Assembly (NCBI RefSeq): GCF_023380025.1
Contig: NZ_CP097253.1
Location: 806,001-870,000 of the forward strand
Direction of reading: 5' to 3'
Source of the DNA: Sphingomonas glaciei
GTDB lineage: Bacteria > Pseudomonadota > Alphaproteobacteria > Sphingomonadales > Sphingomonadaceae
DNA: 64,000 nucleotides
In this document: positions 1 through 9,087 of the stretch, piece by piece
Numbering within the stretch: position 1 is the first letter of the stretch
Layout: each line of letters begins with the position of its first letter
Made by a program: the position numbers and the translations under genes
The notes under the pieces: model-generated
Database searches by the model: none
The model's input: only the letters and a program-made list of their open reading frames with translations
Told to the model about the DNA's origin: nothing

Positions 1-527
<527 letters not shown>

Positions 528-591
528 CTACCCTTTCAGTCGCCCCCGGACGCCCATTCGAAGGCACGTCCGTGTCATTGTTCTGGCGGCG

Positions 592-619
592 ATATAGGAA
601 TGGTCGAAACGGCGACAAG
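592..619 (-). promoter_or_regulatory. RpoH (sigma-32) heat-shock promoter of dnaK
   Basis: Reading the minus strand, CTTGTC (614-619) is followed by CTATAT (592-597). From CTTG to CTATAT the spacer is 18 bases, matching the alphaproteobacterial RpoH consensus CTTG-N17/18-CYTAT. The ATG of dnaK lies about 70 bases downstream. Seen directly: the two boxes and their spacing. Assignment to RpoH rests on the known consensus and on the target gene. Confidence 0.8.
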
Positions 620-693
620 GAGTTGGTGTTGCAGAGATGCAATACGGCTATGGGATTAGCATCGCCGCCCGGGAACCATTCGGGCGCGGACTC

Positions 694-1437
694 TCAAACC
701 ATCGCCATCCCGCCATTCACGTGCAGTGTCTGGCCGGTGACGTAGCCGGCCTCGCGGCTGGCAAGATACACCACCGCGGCCGCGACGTCCTCGCCTTTGC
801 CCATCGCCCCCGACGGGATCTTGGACAGGATAGCGGCCCGCTGCGCCTCGTTGAGCGCCTCGGTCATAGCCGAGGTAATGAAGCCGGGCGCCACGCAATT
901 GACGGTGATGTTACGGCTGGCGAGTTCCTGCGCCGCCGCCTTGCTCATGCCGACCAGCCCGGCCTTGGAGGCGACGTAATTGACCTGACCCGGATTGCCG
1001 GTCTGGCCGACCACCGAGGTCACGCTCACGATGCGCCCGAAGCGGGCCTTCATCATCGGCTTGGCCGCCGCGCGCATCAGGCGGAAGGCGGCCTCGAGAT
1101 TGATCGCAATGACGCTCTCGAATTCCTCGTCCTTCATCCGCATCAGCAGGTTGTCGCGGGTCACCCCGGCATTGTTGACCAAGATGTCGAGCTTGCCGCC
1201 GAGCGCCTCGACCGCCTGCGGGACGAGTGCGTCGACCGCCGCGCCGTCCGACAGGTTGCACGGCAGCGCGACATGGTCCCCGCCGAGGCCCGCGCGAAAG
1301 GCTTCGAGCTTGTCGGCATTGGACCCGCTGACCGCCAGCCGGGCGCCCTGCGCGCTAAGCGCCTTGGCAATGGCGCTGCCAAGGCCGCCCGAGGCGCCGG
1401 TGACGAGCGCGGTCATTCCGGTGAGATCAAACATCAT
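694..1437 (-). CDS. fabG: 3-oxoacyl-[ACP] reductase FabG
   Basis: Short-chain dehydrogenase that reduces 3-oxoacyl-ACP to 3-hydroxyacyl-ACP with NADPH in fatty acid elongation. The 247-residue length is standard for FabG. Seen: the nucleotide-binding TGASGGLG at residues 13-20, NNAG at 88-91, and the catalytic Ser141, Tyr154 and Lys158 (YVASK). The C-terminus has the GMAMV-type ending of the family. The start is an ATGATG pair at 1432-1437; the first ATG overlaps the TGA stop of fabD (ATGA), so translation is probably coupled. Gene order fabD-fabG is classic for bacterial fab clusters, although acpP and fabF are not in the following sequence. Confidence 0.96.
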   Translation of the reverse strand: MMFDLTGMTALVTGASGGLGSAIAKALSAQGARLAVSGSNADKLEAFRAGLGGDHVALPCNLSDGAAVDALVPQAVEALGGKLDILVNNAGVTRDNLLMRMKDEEFESVIAINLEAAFRLMRAAAKPMMKARFGRIVSVTSVVGQTGNPGQVNYVASKAGLVGMSKAAAQELASRNITVNCVAPGFITSAMTEALNEAQRAAILSKIPSGAMGKGEDVAAAVVYLASREAGYVTGQTLHVNGGMAMV

Positions 1438-2360
1438 GCAATCTCCTTGGCCAGCGCTTCGATGTCTTCGAACGTCACTAGGCTAATGATCCGTGCGTGG
1501 GGCGCGATCCGCTTGACCATGGGTCCAAGCACCTTGCCGCCGATCTCGACGAATTCGACCACGCCGGCCGCGCTCATTTCCTGGATGCTCTCGCGCCAAC
1601 GGACCATGCCGGTGACCTGCTCGACCAACAGTTCGCGGATGCGGTCAGGGTCGCTGATCGGGGCGGCGATGACGTTGGCGTAAACCGGAACGGCCGGCGC
1701 CTTGATGTCGGTCCCGCCCAGTGCGTCGGCCATGGCGTCCGCGGCGGGCTGCATCAGCGGACAGTGGAAGGGCGCCGATACCGGCAGCAGCACCGCGCGC
1801 TTGGCGCCATGATCCTTGGCGATCGCGATTGCCCTCTCAATCGCGCTGCGATGGCCGGAGATGACGACTTGTGACGGGTCATTGTCGTTGGCAACGGTGC
1901 ACACCTCGCCCTGCGCGGCGGCGTTAGCGATCGCCTGCGCCTTGTCGAGATCGGCGCCGAGCAGGGCGGCCATCGCCCCGACGCCCACCGGCACCGCCGC
2001 CTGCATCGCCTGCCCACGCTTCTTCAGCAGCCGGGCGGTGGTGGCGAGGTCGAAGCTGCCGGCGCCGCACAGCGCGCTATATTCGCCGAGGCTGTGTCCG
2101 GCGACGAAGTCCGCCTTGGCAGCAAGATCGATCCCGAGCGTCCGCAGCACCGCGATGCTGTGGGCCATGATCGCCGGCTGCGCATTCTCGGTCAGCGTGA
2201 GGTCGGCCTCCGGGCCTTCGCGCATCAATCGGAACAGGTTTTGACCCAACGCCTCGTCGACCTCGGCGAAGACGTCCTTCGCAGCGTTGCTCGCACCGGC
2301 AAGCGCCGAGCCCATACCGATCGACTGACTGCCCTGCCCCGGAAAGATGAATGCGCGCAT
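1434..2360 (-). CDS. fabD: Malonyl-CoA:ACP transacylase FabD
   Basis: Transfers malonyl from CoA to acyl carrier protein, supplying the extender unit of fatty acid synthesis. The protein has 308 residues, the normal size. Seen: GQGSQ at residues 8-12, the nucleophile elbow GHSLG with Ser90, the active-site His199 in APFHC, and Gln in the N-terminal GQGSQ that lines the oxyanion hole. The open frame extends far upstream (to about 2813), but the ATG at 2358-2360 gives the family N-terminus [10 protein letters not shown] and is preceded by GAGGGTC. Its TGA overlaps the fabG start by four bases. It is transcribed divergently from the permease at 2445. Confidence 0.96.
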   Translation of the reverse strand: MRAFIFPGQGSQSIGMGSALAGASNAAKDVFAEVDEALGQNLFRLMREGPEADLTLTENAQPAIMAHSIAVLRTLGIDLAAKADFVAGHSLGEYSALCGAGSFDLATTARLLKKRGQAMQAAVPVGVGAMAALLGADLDKAQAIANAAAQGEVCTVANDNDPSQVVISGHRSAIERAIAIAKDHGAKRAVLLPVSAPFHCPLMQPAADAMADALGGTDIKAPAVPVYANVIAAPISDPDRIRELLVEQVTGMVRWRESIQEMSAAGVVEFVEIGGKVLGPMVKRIAPHARIISLVTFEDIEALAKEIA

Positions 2361-2444
2361 GAATGACCCTCTGATTTTCGCGGCGCGGGTTAGGCCGGGA
2401 GCGGCCAATTGCCAAGCGTGCTCGGCAATGCAACGAGGCGGCGC

Positions 2445-3752
2445 ATGACCGCAATCGTCGAACAACTGCCACCGCCACCTGCGCCTCCCCCACCCTCGCG
2501 GCGCCTCGGACCTGTGATGAGCCTGGCGATGGTGGTCGGCACGGTGATCGGATCGGGCATCTACGTCCTGCCCGCGACGGTCGCGCCTTATGGCATCAAC
2601 ATCCTGTTCGCCTTCGCGATCGCCATTCTCGGCACCTGCTGCCTGGCGCTGTCGCTCGCGCGGCTCGCCCGCCGGCTGCCCGGCGGCCCTTATGCCTACA
2701 TCGCGGCGGCGTTCGGCGACCGCGCGGCCTTTGTCACCTTGTGGAGCTATGTCGTCTCGCAATGGACGGCGGTGGCGGCGGTGGCGATCGCCGCGATGGG
2801 CGCGCTGGGGCACGTGTTCCCGCTCATCGCCTCGGGCTGGCCGCTCGCCTTTGCCGCGTGCGGGGCGATCATCGGGATGGTGCTGATCAACCTGCCCGGC
2901 GCGCGATCGACCGGCGTGGTGCAGGTTACCGCGACCCTAATCAAGATCGTACCGCTGCTGCTGGTCGCGGTGTTGGTGGTGTTGCGGCTGGTGACCGGCC
3001 CTGCCCTCGAACCCCTCGCGCCGGTGCCGCTCAGCCTTGGCGCGACGGTCTCCGCGTGCGCGCTGATGTTGTTCGCTTTCACCGGCTTCGAAGCCGCGGC
3101 GGTCACCGCCAATGTGACCGAGGATGCGAACGACGTCGTGCCGGGCGCGACCATTCGCGGGACGGTGCTGGTCGCGCTGCTTTACCTAGTATCCACGGTA
3201 GCGGTGCTGTGGCTGTTGCCGAGCACACAGGCGGCCACCTCGCAAGCGCCGTTCGCCGACGCCATCGCGCCTGCCTTCGGCAACATCGCGGGTAATTTCG
3301 TGGCGATCGTCGCGGCGATTAGCGCGCTGGGCGCGGGCAATGCGATCATCCTGCTGGCGGTCGAAATATCGCGGGCGATGGCCAATGCAGGCGATCTGCC
3401 GCCGTTTTTCGCCCGGACCAACCGGGCGGGCGTCGCGACCGGCTCGCTGGTCGTCGCGGCGAGCGTGGCGATGCTGCTGGTGGTGGCAAGCGTCAGCGAC
3501 AGCTTCGTCGCGGTGTTCACCTTCGTCGCGCTGGTCTCGGCAGTGTCGGCCCTGGTGCTCTATCTCATCTGCGCGGCCGCGGCGCTCAAGCTGCGGCTGG
3601 AAAAGCCTGTGCTGGCCGTGATCGCCATCCTTTACGCCCTGGCGATGTTCGTTGGCGCAGGATTGGAGGCGACGCTGTGGGGCGGAGCGCTGGCGCTGGC
3701 CGGCCTGCCGATCCGCTGGCTTAGCCGCCGTTCGAGTGGGCTGCCGGCTTAG
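2445..3752 (+). CDS. APC-superfamily amino acid permease
   Basis: Inner-membrane amino acid transporter or exchanger of the APC superfamily, resembling the YjeH/AdiC branch. The 435-residue protein is made of about twelve hydrophobic segments. Seen: the TM1 signature [15 protein letters not shown] with the GSG(I) helix break near residues 27-40, and the [15 protein letters not shown] segment near 210, typical for TM6 of the family. A proline-rich stretch ([12 protein letters not shown]) precedes TM1. The ATG at 2445 is preceded by GAGG; an upstream TTG at 2409 is less likely. The TAG stop overlaps the stop of folE on the other strand. Substrate cannot be told from sequence. Confidence 0.85.
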   Translation: MTAIVEQLPPPPAPPPPSRRLGPVMSLAMVVGTVIGSGIYVLPATVAPYGINILFAFAIAILGTCCLALSLARLARRLPGGPYAYIAAAFGDRAAFVTLWSYVVSQWTAVAAVAIAAMGALGHVFPLIASGWPLAFAACGAIIGMVLINLPGARSTGVVQVTATLIKIVPLLLVAVLVVLRLVTGPALEPLAPVPLSLGATVSACALMLFAFTGFEAAAVTANVTEDANDVVPGATIRGTVLVALLYLVSTVAVLWLLPSTQAATSQAPFADAIAPAFGNIAGNFVAIVAAISALGAGNAIILLAVEISRAMANAGDLPPFFARTNRAGVATGSLVVAASVAMLLVVASVSDSFVAVFTFVALVSAVSALVLYLICAAAALKLRLEKPVLAVIAILYALAMFVGAGLEATLWGGALALAGLPIRWLSRRSSGLPA

Positions 3753-4363
3753 CCTCGACCCATCAGCGCCAACACCTCCTTGCGGCTGCGTTCGTCGGAT
3801 CGGAAGGTGCCCATCATCCGGCTGGTGGTCATGATCACGCCGGGCGTGTTGACGCCGCGCGCGGTCATGCAGGCATGCGTCGCTTCAATTACGACCGCGA
3901 CGCCCTTGGGCTGAAGGTGCTCGCAGATGCAGTCGGCTACCTCGGCGGTGAGACGCTCCTGGACCTGCAGGCGCCGCGCAAAGCCGTGCAGGACCCGCGC
4001 CAGCTTGGAGATACCGACCACCCGCGTGTTGGGAAGGTAGGCGATGTGCGCCTTGCCAATGATCGGCGCCATGTGGTGCTCGCAATGCGACTGGAACGGG
4101 ATGTCCTTCAGCAGCACGATCTCGTCATAGCCGCCCACTTCCTCGAACGTCCGATAAAGGTGCGCGGCGGGGTCCTCGCCATAGCCGCGGGCATATTCCT
4201 TCCACGCCCGGGCCACCCGCGCCGGGGTGTCGAGCAGACCTTCGCGCTCGGGGTCGTCTCCGGCCCAGCGGATCAGGGTGCGGACCGCGTCCGCCACGTC
4301 GTCGGGAACGGGGATCTTGGGCGCCGGGGCGACGAGATCGCCGTCGTCGGGGGTGTCAGACAT
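3749..4363 (-). CDS. folE: GTP cyclohydrolase I FolE
   Basis: Converts GTP to 7,8-dihydroneopterin triphosphate, the first step to tetrahydrofolate. In a queuosine-producing organism (tgt and queA are in this window) the same product also feeds preQ0 synthesis. The protein has 204 residues. Seen: the zinc ligands Cys94 and His97 in [10 protein letters not shown] and Cys165 in THACM, plus the family segments VGISKLAR and QVQERLT. The start ATG at 4361-4363 matches the family N-terminus; the frame is open further upstream. The first eight bases overlap the 3' end of the FAD-protein gene, so the two are probably translated from one message. Confidence 0.96.
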   Translation of the reverse strand: MSDTPDDGDLVAPAPKIPVPDDVADAVRTLIRWAGDDPEREGLLDTPARVARAWKEYARGYGEDPAAHLYRTFEEVGGYDEIVLLKDIPFQSHCEHHMAPIIGKAHIAYLPNTRVVGISKLARVLHGFARRLQVQERLTAEVADCICEHLQPKGVAVVIEATHACMTARGVNTPGVIMTTSRMMGTFRSDERSRKEVLALMGRG

Positions 4364-5678
4364 GGATAAGGAGTTCCTTTTGAACGTCCGCTGCGACCGC
4401 CTCGGCTTGATGGCGGATATCCGGCACCGCAACGATCTCCCAATACCGGCCTTTGGTCAGCGGGCCGAGCGCCCATAGCTGCTCGCCGGCCCGGCTGTGG
4501 TCGTCGACCTCAAGACCCATGGCGAAGTCGTCGGTGCGAACCGCACCCTGGTCGAGGAGGCTGCGCAGCAGCGGGTCGGCGGTCCGGCGGATGTCTCCCA
4601 GCGGCCCCGTGCAGTTGAAGGCGACCCCGACCTCACGAACGGTGTCGCGGCCGTCGCGCCGGGCGATCGGCACCCGCAGCGTGCCGCCGTCCGCCTCCAT
4701 CTTGCCGACCCGGCCCGCGACGATCTCGAGCCGGCCGGCGGCGACCAAAGCGCGCAATTGCTCTGCCACCTGCGGGGCGATGCGGTGGCGATGAACGTCC
4801 CACCACGGCCGCGCGTGGCGCATGAAGCGGCGCTGCTCGCCCTCGGGCAAGCGCTGCCAGATCGCGTGGCTGTGCGGGCGCAGGGCATCGACCGCGGCGC
4901 GGAAGCCGACCGTGGCAGAGCGGCGGCGCAACCAGCGCCACAGCGACAGCAGGTTGCCCAGCGGGACCTCGTCCAGCGCGACAGGCGCGGGCGCAGACGG
5001 CGGGTGAACGTGCCCACGCGGGATTAGTCCCCGCCGCGACAGAGCGGTGATCCGCCCCTCGTGCCCGGCCGCGACCAGGGAGAGGACGGTATCGACCATG
5101 GTCAGGCCGGTGCCGAGGATCAGGACGTCCGATCCCTCGGCAGCGACGCGCTCGACCCCGGCATGGGCCGTCTCGCTCCAGGGATTGTTGACGAACAGCT
5201 CCGGCGGAAGCCCGGCCGAGCCGGGGAACGGGGTCGGGGGCTGGTTGCCCTGCGCCAGGATCAGCGCCGACGCCGCGATTATCTGTCCGTCGGAGAGGAT
5301 GACTTCCCATCCCTCGCCCTGTCTGCGCGCATCGACCGCCATCGCGTCGATCGCCTTCACACCCGGCGCCGCGGCAAGCTGCTCGCCGAGGTAGCGGCCG
5401 AAGGCTCGCCGCTCGGCGAAGTCCAGCCCCTCCTCGTCGCCGCACCAGCGCGCGAAATGGTTCGGCTGGTCGGGCCAGGCACTCATCTTCGACGTCGTGA
5501 CGTTGAGAAGATGCACCGGATCGCGCGTGGAATAGGCGACTCCGCGGCCAAGGCGACCCGACCCGTCGACCAGCACGACCGGAATGTCCCGTGCAGCCAG
5601 GTGAGCGGCGGTCATGACCCCCGAAAAGCCGCCACCGACGATGAGGACTGGGTGAGCCTCAGCCGGCTCAGATCTCAT
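4356..5678 (-). CDS. FAD/NAD(P)-binding oxidoreductase (COG4529-like)
   Basis: A 440-residue flavoprotein of the NAD_binding_9/COG4529 type. Seen: an N-terminal dinucleotide-binding motif [10 protein letters not shown] at residues 11-20, a conserved GRGVAYST and [12 protein letters not shown] segment (about 45-70) characteristic of this family, and a second glycine-rich nucleotide site [13 protein letters not shown] near residue 185. The substrate is unknown; relatives are annotated only as FAD-dependent oxidoreductase. It overlaps folE by eight bases and the DUF6356-like gene by eleven, so the three form one operon. A role in pterin or redox chemistry would be inference from position alone. 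Confidence 0.8.
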   Translation of the reverse strand: MRSEPAEAHPVLIVGGGFSGVMTAAHLAARDIPVVLVDGSGRLGRGVAYSTRDPVHLLNVTTSKMSAWPDQPNHFARWCGDEEGLDFAERRAFGRYLGEQLAAAPGVKAIDAMAVDARRQGEGWEVILSDGQIIAASALILAQGNQPPTPFPGSAGLPPELFVNNPWSETAHAGVERVAAEGSDVLILGTGLTMVDTVLSLVAAGHEGRITALSRRGLIPRGHVHPPSAPAPVALDEVPLGNLLSLWRWLRRRSATVGFRAAVDALRPHSHAIWQRLPEGEQRRFMRHARPWWDVHRHRIAPQVAEQLRALVAAGRLEIVAGRVGKMEADGGTLRVPIARRDGRDTVREVGVAFNCTGPLGDIRRTADPLLRSLLDQGAVRTDDFAMGLEVDDHSRAGEQLWALGPLTKGRYWEIVAVPDIRHQAEAVAADVQKELLIHV

Positions 5679-5913
5679 AATCGGGCCAGGCCTGGGGATC
5701 GGGCGCGTCGGCCTTGCGGCGCGTCATATAGTCATGGAGGCCGCTGACCGTGCGGCCCGCGGTTTGCGTGAACAGCGCCGGCACGACGGCGTGGATCAGG
5801 CAGGCGACCCCGCCGCCGATCATGCGCAATCCGATCATCACGGCACCGGTGCCGTGCCCGGCCCAGCCCATGCCAAGCGATCGGGGATGGTCGAGGAACA
5901 GCCGGCCAATCAC
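5668..5913 (-). CDS. DUF6356-like small membrane protein
   Basis: An 81-residue protein starting with the stretch RLFLDHPRSLGM seen in the sphingomonad DUF6356 family. Seen: one hydrophobic stretch (about residues 22-48, VMIGLRMIGGGVACLIHAVVPALF) that could be a single membrane helix or hairpin, then a charged tail. Function unknown. It is the first gene of the minus-strand run with the FAD protein and folE, overlapping the former by eleven bases. The family name is from memory of similar sequences and should be treated as probable. Confidence 0.65.
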   Translation of the reverse strand: MIGRLFLDHPRSLGMGWAGHGTGAVMIGLRMIGGGVACLIHAVVPALFTQTAGRTVSGLHDYMTRRKADAPDPQAWPDYEI

Positions 5914-5934
5914 ATTCGCCTCCCCTGGCGTAGT

Positions 5935-6011
5935 TGGTGACCCCGACTGGATTCGAACCAGTGGCCTACAGATTAGGAATCTGGCGCTCTATCCTGCTGA
6001 GCTACGGGGCC
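5935..6011 (-). tRNA. tRNA-Arg, anticodon CCT
   Basis: Reading the minus strand gives a complete 77-base cloverleaf with an encoded CCA end. Seen: acceptor GGCCCCG/CGGGGTC, D-arm GCTC/GAGC, anticodon loop TTCCTAA (anticodon CCT, reading AGG), and T-arm ACTGG-TTCGAAT-CCAGT. The outermost anticodon-stem pair is a C-T mismatch. AGG is a rare arginine codon in this GC-rich genome. Confidence 0.96.
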
Positions 6012-6061
6012 TTGCGCCTCCTCTTAGAGGATGGCGGCAGCCAAGATCAACGCGTTCGGCG

Positions 6062-6889
6062 TCAGCGCTGCTCGACCGGGGGAATAGAGCGGCGGTGCGA
6101 CAGAGCGGGAACGCGTTCGCGGACGTCGGCGATCCGGCCGACGTCGATCTCGGCGAAGGCCAGCCCGGGCGCGCCGTCCATCGCCAGCAGCAACTCGCCC
6201 CAAGGGTCGGCGACCAGGCTGTGGCCGTAGGTCTCGCGCCCATCCTCGTGGCTGCCGGCCTGCGCCGCCGCGACCACGAACAGCCCGGCCTCGATCGCGC
6301 GGGCGCGGAGAAGCACCTCCCAATGCGCCTTGCCGGTCGGCACGGTGAAGGCGGCGGGAACGGCGATGGTCTCGGCGCCTGCCTCGGCGAGGGCCGAGAA
6401 GAGCGCCGGAAAGCGGATGTCGTAGCAAATGGTGAGACCGAGCCGCCCGACCGGCGTTCCCTCCACCACCACCGCGGTGCTGCCAGGCGCGTAGCTAACC
6501 GATTCCCGCCAGCTTTCACCGGTCGGCAAGTCGACGTCGAACAGGTGAAGCTTGTCGTAGGTCGCCCTCACCTCTCCCCCCGGATCGATCACGAAAGAGC
6601 GATTGGCGAGGAGGCCGTCGTCGCGGCGGATGGCAAGGCTGCCGAGATGCACCCAAAGGCCGTCACGGGCAGCGGCGTCGCGCACGGCGGCAAGGACCGG
6701 ATCGTCTCCTTCGGCAGTGAGGTTGGCGGCCGCCCGCGCCCGGTCACGGTCGAGCAACCCGCTCATCTCGGGCGTGAACAGCATCGCCGCGCCGCCGGCG
6801 CTCGCTCCGCGCATCGCCTCGACCAGCGCCGCGCCGTTTCGGGCGGGATCGACTCCGGTCTGCGCCTGTAGCAGCGCGATCCGGCTCAT
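6062..6889 (-). CDS. Carbon-nitrogen hydrolase (nitrilase superfamily, Nit-type)
   Basis: Cytoplasmic amidase of the nitrilase superfamily; close relatives include omega-amidases and deaminated-glutathione amidases (Nit1/Nit2). The protein has 275 residues. Seen: the Glu-Lys-Cys triad as Glu41 (FTPEMSG), Lys113 (YDKLHLFDVD) and Cys155 (LTICYDIRFP). The start ATG at 6887-6889 lies in an ATGA overlap with the grxC stop; the frame is open upstream but the family N-terminus (MSRIALLQ) fits this ATG. Being directly behind grxC and having the Nit signature, deaminated glutathione is an attractive substrate, but this is inference. Confidence 0.9.
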   Translation of the reverse strand: MSRIALLQAQTGVDPARNGAALVEAMRGASAGGAAMLFTPEMSGLLDRDRARAAANLTAEGDDPVLAAVRDAAARDGLWVHLGSLAIRRDDGLLANRSFVIDPGGEVRATYDKLHLFDVDLPTGESWRESVSYAPGSTAVVVEGTPVGRLGLTICYDIRFPALFSALAEAGAETIAVPAAFTVPTGKAHWEVLLRARAIEAGLFVVAAAQAGSHEDGRETYGHSLVADPWGELLLAMDGAPGLAFAEIDVGRIADVRERVPALSHRRSIPPVEQR

Positions 6890-7140
6890 GCCGCCAGCAT
6901 TGTGTCCAGCCGCCCCTCGCGCTCGAGCGCGAACAGGTCGTCGCAGCCGCCGACGTGCTGCCCGTCGATGAAGATCTGCGGCACGGTCATGCGGCCCGAG
7001 CGCTCGATCATCTCGTCCCGCTTGGGTCCGCCGGCATCCAGATTGTAGGTCTCGGCCTCTATCCCCTTGGCGCGCAGCAGCGCCTCGGCGCGCACGCAAT
7101 AAGGGCAGGTGGTCTTGAGGTACATTTCGACGTTGGCCAC
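6886..7140 (-). CDS. grxC: Glutaredoxin 3 (GrxC)
   Basis: Small dithiol glutaredoxin reducing disulfides and glutathione mixed disulfides in the cytoplasm. Seen: the redox motif CPYC (Cys12, Cys15), the cis-Pro segment MTVPQIFIDG and the GGCDDL glutathione-binding turn. I chose the GTG at 7138-7140, which gives the usual N-terminus (M/V)ANVEMY and has GGAGAG nine bases upstream; an in-frame TTG at 7191 lacks such support. The length, 84 residues, is typical. It ends in an ATGA overlap with the nitrilase and follows comF by 76 bases, in the order comF-grxC-nitrilase. Confidence 0.93.
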   Translation of the reverse strand: MANVEMYLKTTCPYCVRAEALLRAKGIEAETYNLDAGGPKRDEMIERSGRMTVPQIFIDGQHVGGCDDLFALEREGRLDTMLAA

Positions 7141-7216
7141 GGTGTCATGCTCTCCGGCTAAGGCTGGGACTGTCCCTAGATAGAAGCTCAACCGCCGAGT
7201 GCCAGTGTTGGTGCCC

Positions 7217-7933
7217 TCACTTCAGGACGCGGGCGAAGGCGATGAGGTCGACCGAGCGCGCGCCGCGGCGGCGAAGCAAACGCGCGCAGGCTTCGGCGGT
7301 GGCTCCGGTGGTCATCACATCGTCGACGAGGACGAAGGAGCGTCCCTTCACTTCAGCGCCGGGGCGCAGCGCGAAGGCATTTTCGACGGTCTTGCGCCGT
7401 TCGGCCGGGTTGAGCCCCTTGAGCTTCGGGGTGGCCCGGACGCGGCGCAGGAGATCGGGGTCGCAAGGACGGCCGAGCGCCCGGGCGATCAGGACCGATT
7501 GGTTGAACCCCCTCCCCCACAGGCGCCAGCGATGGAGCGGCACCGGGACCAGCAGCGCCTCGGAGTCGAGTTCCGCCATCGCCCGCTTCATCGTGCTCGC
7601 CATGGTCCGCGCCAGGGCGATCTTGCGCCCGTATTTCAGCCGCATCGCGATCGAGCGGGGGATCTCGCCATAGGCCACTCCGGCCCTGGTCCGGTCAAGC
7701 GGCCCCCTCGCGTCCTCGCACGACAGGCAGATGCCCTCAGCGCCCGGCGGCAGTGCCAGCCCGCAACGGTCGCAGCCGCCACCGAGAAAGTCGAGCCTGC
7801 TCCAGCAGTTCCCGCAGAACAGGTCGACGGCCGGGGTGATCTCGCCGCAACCCGGGCAGCGCGGGGGAAGCGCGAAGTCGAGCAGCCAGCCACCCGCTGT
7901 CCGCACCCCGCGCAAGGCCCCGGTCTGGATCAT
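7217..7933 (-). CDS. comF: ComF-family phosphoribosyltransferase-like protein
   Basis: Member of the ComF/GntX family, needed for DNA uptake in naturally competent bacteria; the biochemical activity is unsettled. Seen: two N-terminal CxxC pairs (CPGC and CGNC) followed by CDRC and CLSC, forming a double zinc-finger-like region in residues ~25-75; then a phosphoribosyltransferase fold with the PRPP motif VLVDDVMTTGAT near the C-terminus. Length is 238 residues from the ATG at 7931-7933; a GTG codon just before it (7936) is an equal candidate. It is divergent from the methyltransferase at 7977 with only about 43 bases between them. Confidence 0.88.
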   Translation of the reverse strand: MIQTGALRGVRTAGGWLLDFALPPRCPGCGEITPAVDLFCGNCWSRLDFLGGGCDRCGLALPPGAEGICLSCEDARGPLDRTRAGVAYGEIPRSIAMRLKYGRKIALARTMASTMKRAMAELDSEALLVPVPLHRWRLWGRGFNQSVLIARALGRPCDPDLLRRVRATPKLKGLNPAERRKTVENAFALRPGAEVKGRSFVLVDDVMTTGATAEACARLLRRRGARSVDLIAFARVLK

Positions 7934-7976
7934 CACACCCCTTGTCCGTCAGCCCGGGCCATCCCACAAGGGGAAT

Positions 7977-8726
7977 ATGGCCGACATCCTGTTCGACGAG
8001 CCGGCGCGCCGCCAGCGCCGCCAGCGTGCGCTCTCGCGCGATCCGCGCCCGTTCCTGGCCGAGCGGATCATCGACGAATGGCTCGAGCGGTTGGAACCGG
8101 TCAGCCGCCGCTTCGGGCGCGTGCTGGTGTCCGGAGTGCCTGCCGCGCTCCACCCCCGGCTGGCGAGCGTCGGCGAGCTGGTCCGCTTCGCCGACGGCAT
8201 CGACGCGCTGGCCGACGAGGAAGCCACAAGCCTCGACCTGATCCTGGTGATGGGAGAGCTCGACGCGCGCGACGAATTGCCGCTGCTGCTGCGAGTCATC
8301 GCTTCCCGCCTCGCGCCCGACGGGTTGCTGGCCGGCGCCATGCCGGGCGGACAGAGCCTCCCGGCCCTGCGCGCCGCCCTTCATGCCGCCGACCGCGAAG
8401 GCGGCGCGTTCGCCGCCCGCAGCCACCCCCGGATCGAGCCCGGCGCGCTGGCCGGTCTGCTGGCCGAGGCGGGGCTTGCCGATGCCGTCGTCGACATCGA
8501 CCGGCTGACCCTGCGGTACCGGTCGTTCGAGCGATTGATTGGCGACCTTCGCGATCATGGCGCCACCAACGTGCTGCTGGCACGGCCCCGGCACGGGCTC
8601 GGCAAGTCGCGAAGGGAGGCTGCAAGGGCCGCGTTCGCTGCTCAAGGCGATGGCACCGCCACCACCGAACGGATCGACATGCTCCATTTCGCAGGATGGA
8701 GCCGGCCCGATAAAAACCGTGCTTAA
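7977..8726 (+). CDS. SAM-dependent methyltransferase-like protein (BioC/NDUFAF5-like)
   Basis: A 249-residue protein similar to the alphaproteobacterial methyltransferase-domain family near BioC and mitochondrial NDUFAF5. Seen: the N-terminal ADILFDEPARRQRRQRAL, close to the LFDR...RRRR start of that family, and a C-terminal half-domain with LRYRSFERLIGDLRDHGATN, which resembles the region after the SAM site in NDUFAF5. The glycine-rich SAM loop is poorly conserved (RVLVSGVPA), so catalytic activity is doubtful. The start ATG at 7977 has AAGGGG just upstream. It is divergent from comF, an arrangement common in sphingomonads. Exact substrate not determined. Confidence 0.75.
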   Translation: MADILFDEPARRQRRQRALSRDPRPFLAERIIDEWLERLEPVSRRFGRVLVSGVPAALHPRLASVGELVRFADGIDALADEEATSLDLILVMGELDARDELPLLLRVIASRLAPDGLLAGAMPGGQSLPALRAALHAADREGGAFAARSHPRIEPGALAGLLAEAGLADAVVDIDRLTLRYRSFERLIGDLRDHGATNVLLARPRHGLGKSRREAARAAFAAQGDGTATTERIDMLHFAGWSRPDKNRA

Positions 8727-8812
8727 CCGTAAAGCAAGAACATGCTGTCACTATCTCATTAACCGCGCGACACTAGCACCATCGGCGTGGACGTGGACCA
8801 GAGGAGGGTGGC

Positions 8813-9007
8813 TTGGACGCTATCCGAACGATGTTGCGCAGGTTGCGCGCTGACCAGAGCGGCGCAACGGCGATCGAATATGGATTGATTGCGGCACTGC
8901 TAGCAGTCGCCTGCATTACCGGCATGTCGGCGCTTGGCGGCGGCAGTAACGGCATGTGGGGCAAGATCGACGGCTTCGTCGTCAGCGCGACCAACCGCGT
9001 AACCTGA
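8813..9007 (+). CDS. Flp/Fap-type pilin prepeptide
   Basis: A 64-residue type IVb prepilin of the Flp family, the subunit of tight-adherence pili. Seen: a short basic leader (MDAIRTMLRRLRADQSG) and the cleavage-site motif G-ATAIEYGLIAALLA, with the conserved Glu-Tyr pair after the predicted prepilin peptidase cut at Gly, followed by one hydrophobic helix. The start is TTG at 8813, preceded by a strong GAGGAGGG. No tad/cpa assembly genes, prepilin peptidase or secretin lie within the window, so assembly would depend on genes elsewhere. A GC-rich hairpin follows the stop. Confidence 0.88.
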   Translation: MDAIRTMLRRLRADQSGATAIEYGLIAALLAVACITGMSALGGGSNGMWGKIDGFVVSATNRVT

Positions 9008-9039
9008 CGCGGGTCGATCAGCCGCAAGGCCGGTAACGG

Positions 9040-9063
9040 CCGGTGCCCACGCGGGAGCACCGG
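9040..9063. terminator. GC-rich hairpin between convergent genes
   Basis: CCGGTGC (9040-9046) and GCACCGG (9057-9063) form a perfect 7-bp stem with a 10-base loop, between the pilin stop (9007) and the M48 protease stop (9088). There is no T-run on either strand, so intrinsic termination is only possible, not shown. Confidence 0.35.
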
Positions 9064-9087
9064 ACCTGTGTCACGCGTCCGACCCGA

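Noticed and set aside
637..1683. Plus-strand frame of 348 residues across fabG and fabD
   Set aside because: It is antisense to fabG/fabD, whose motifs are certain; rich in Arg/His/Ala as is typical for shadow frames in GC-rich DNA.
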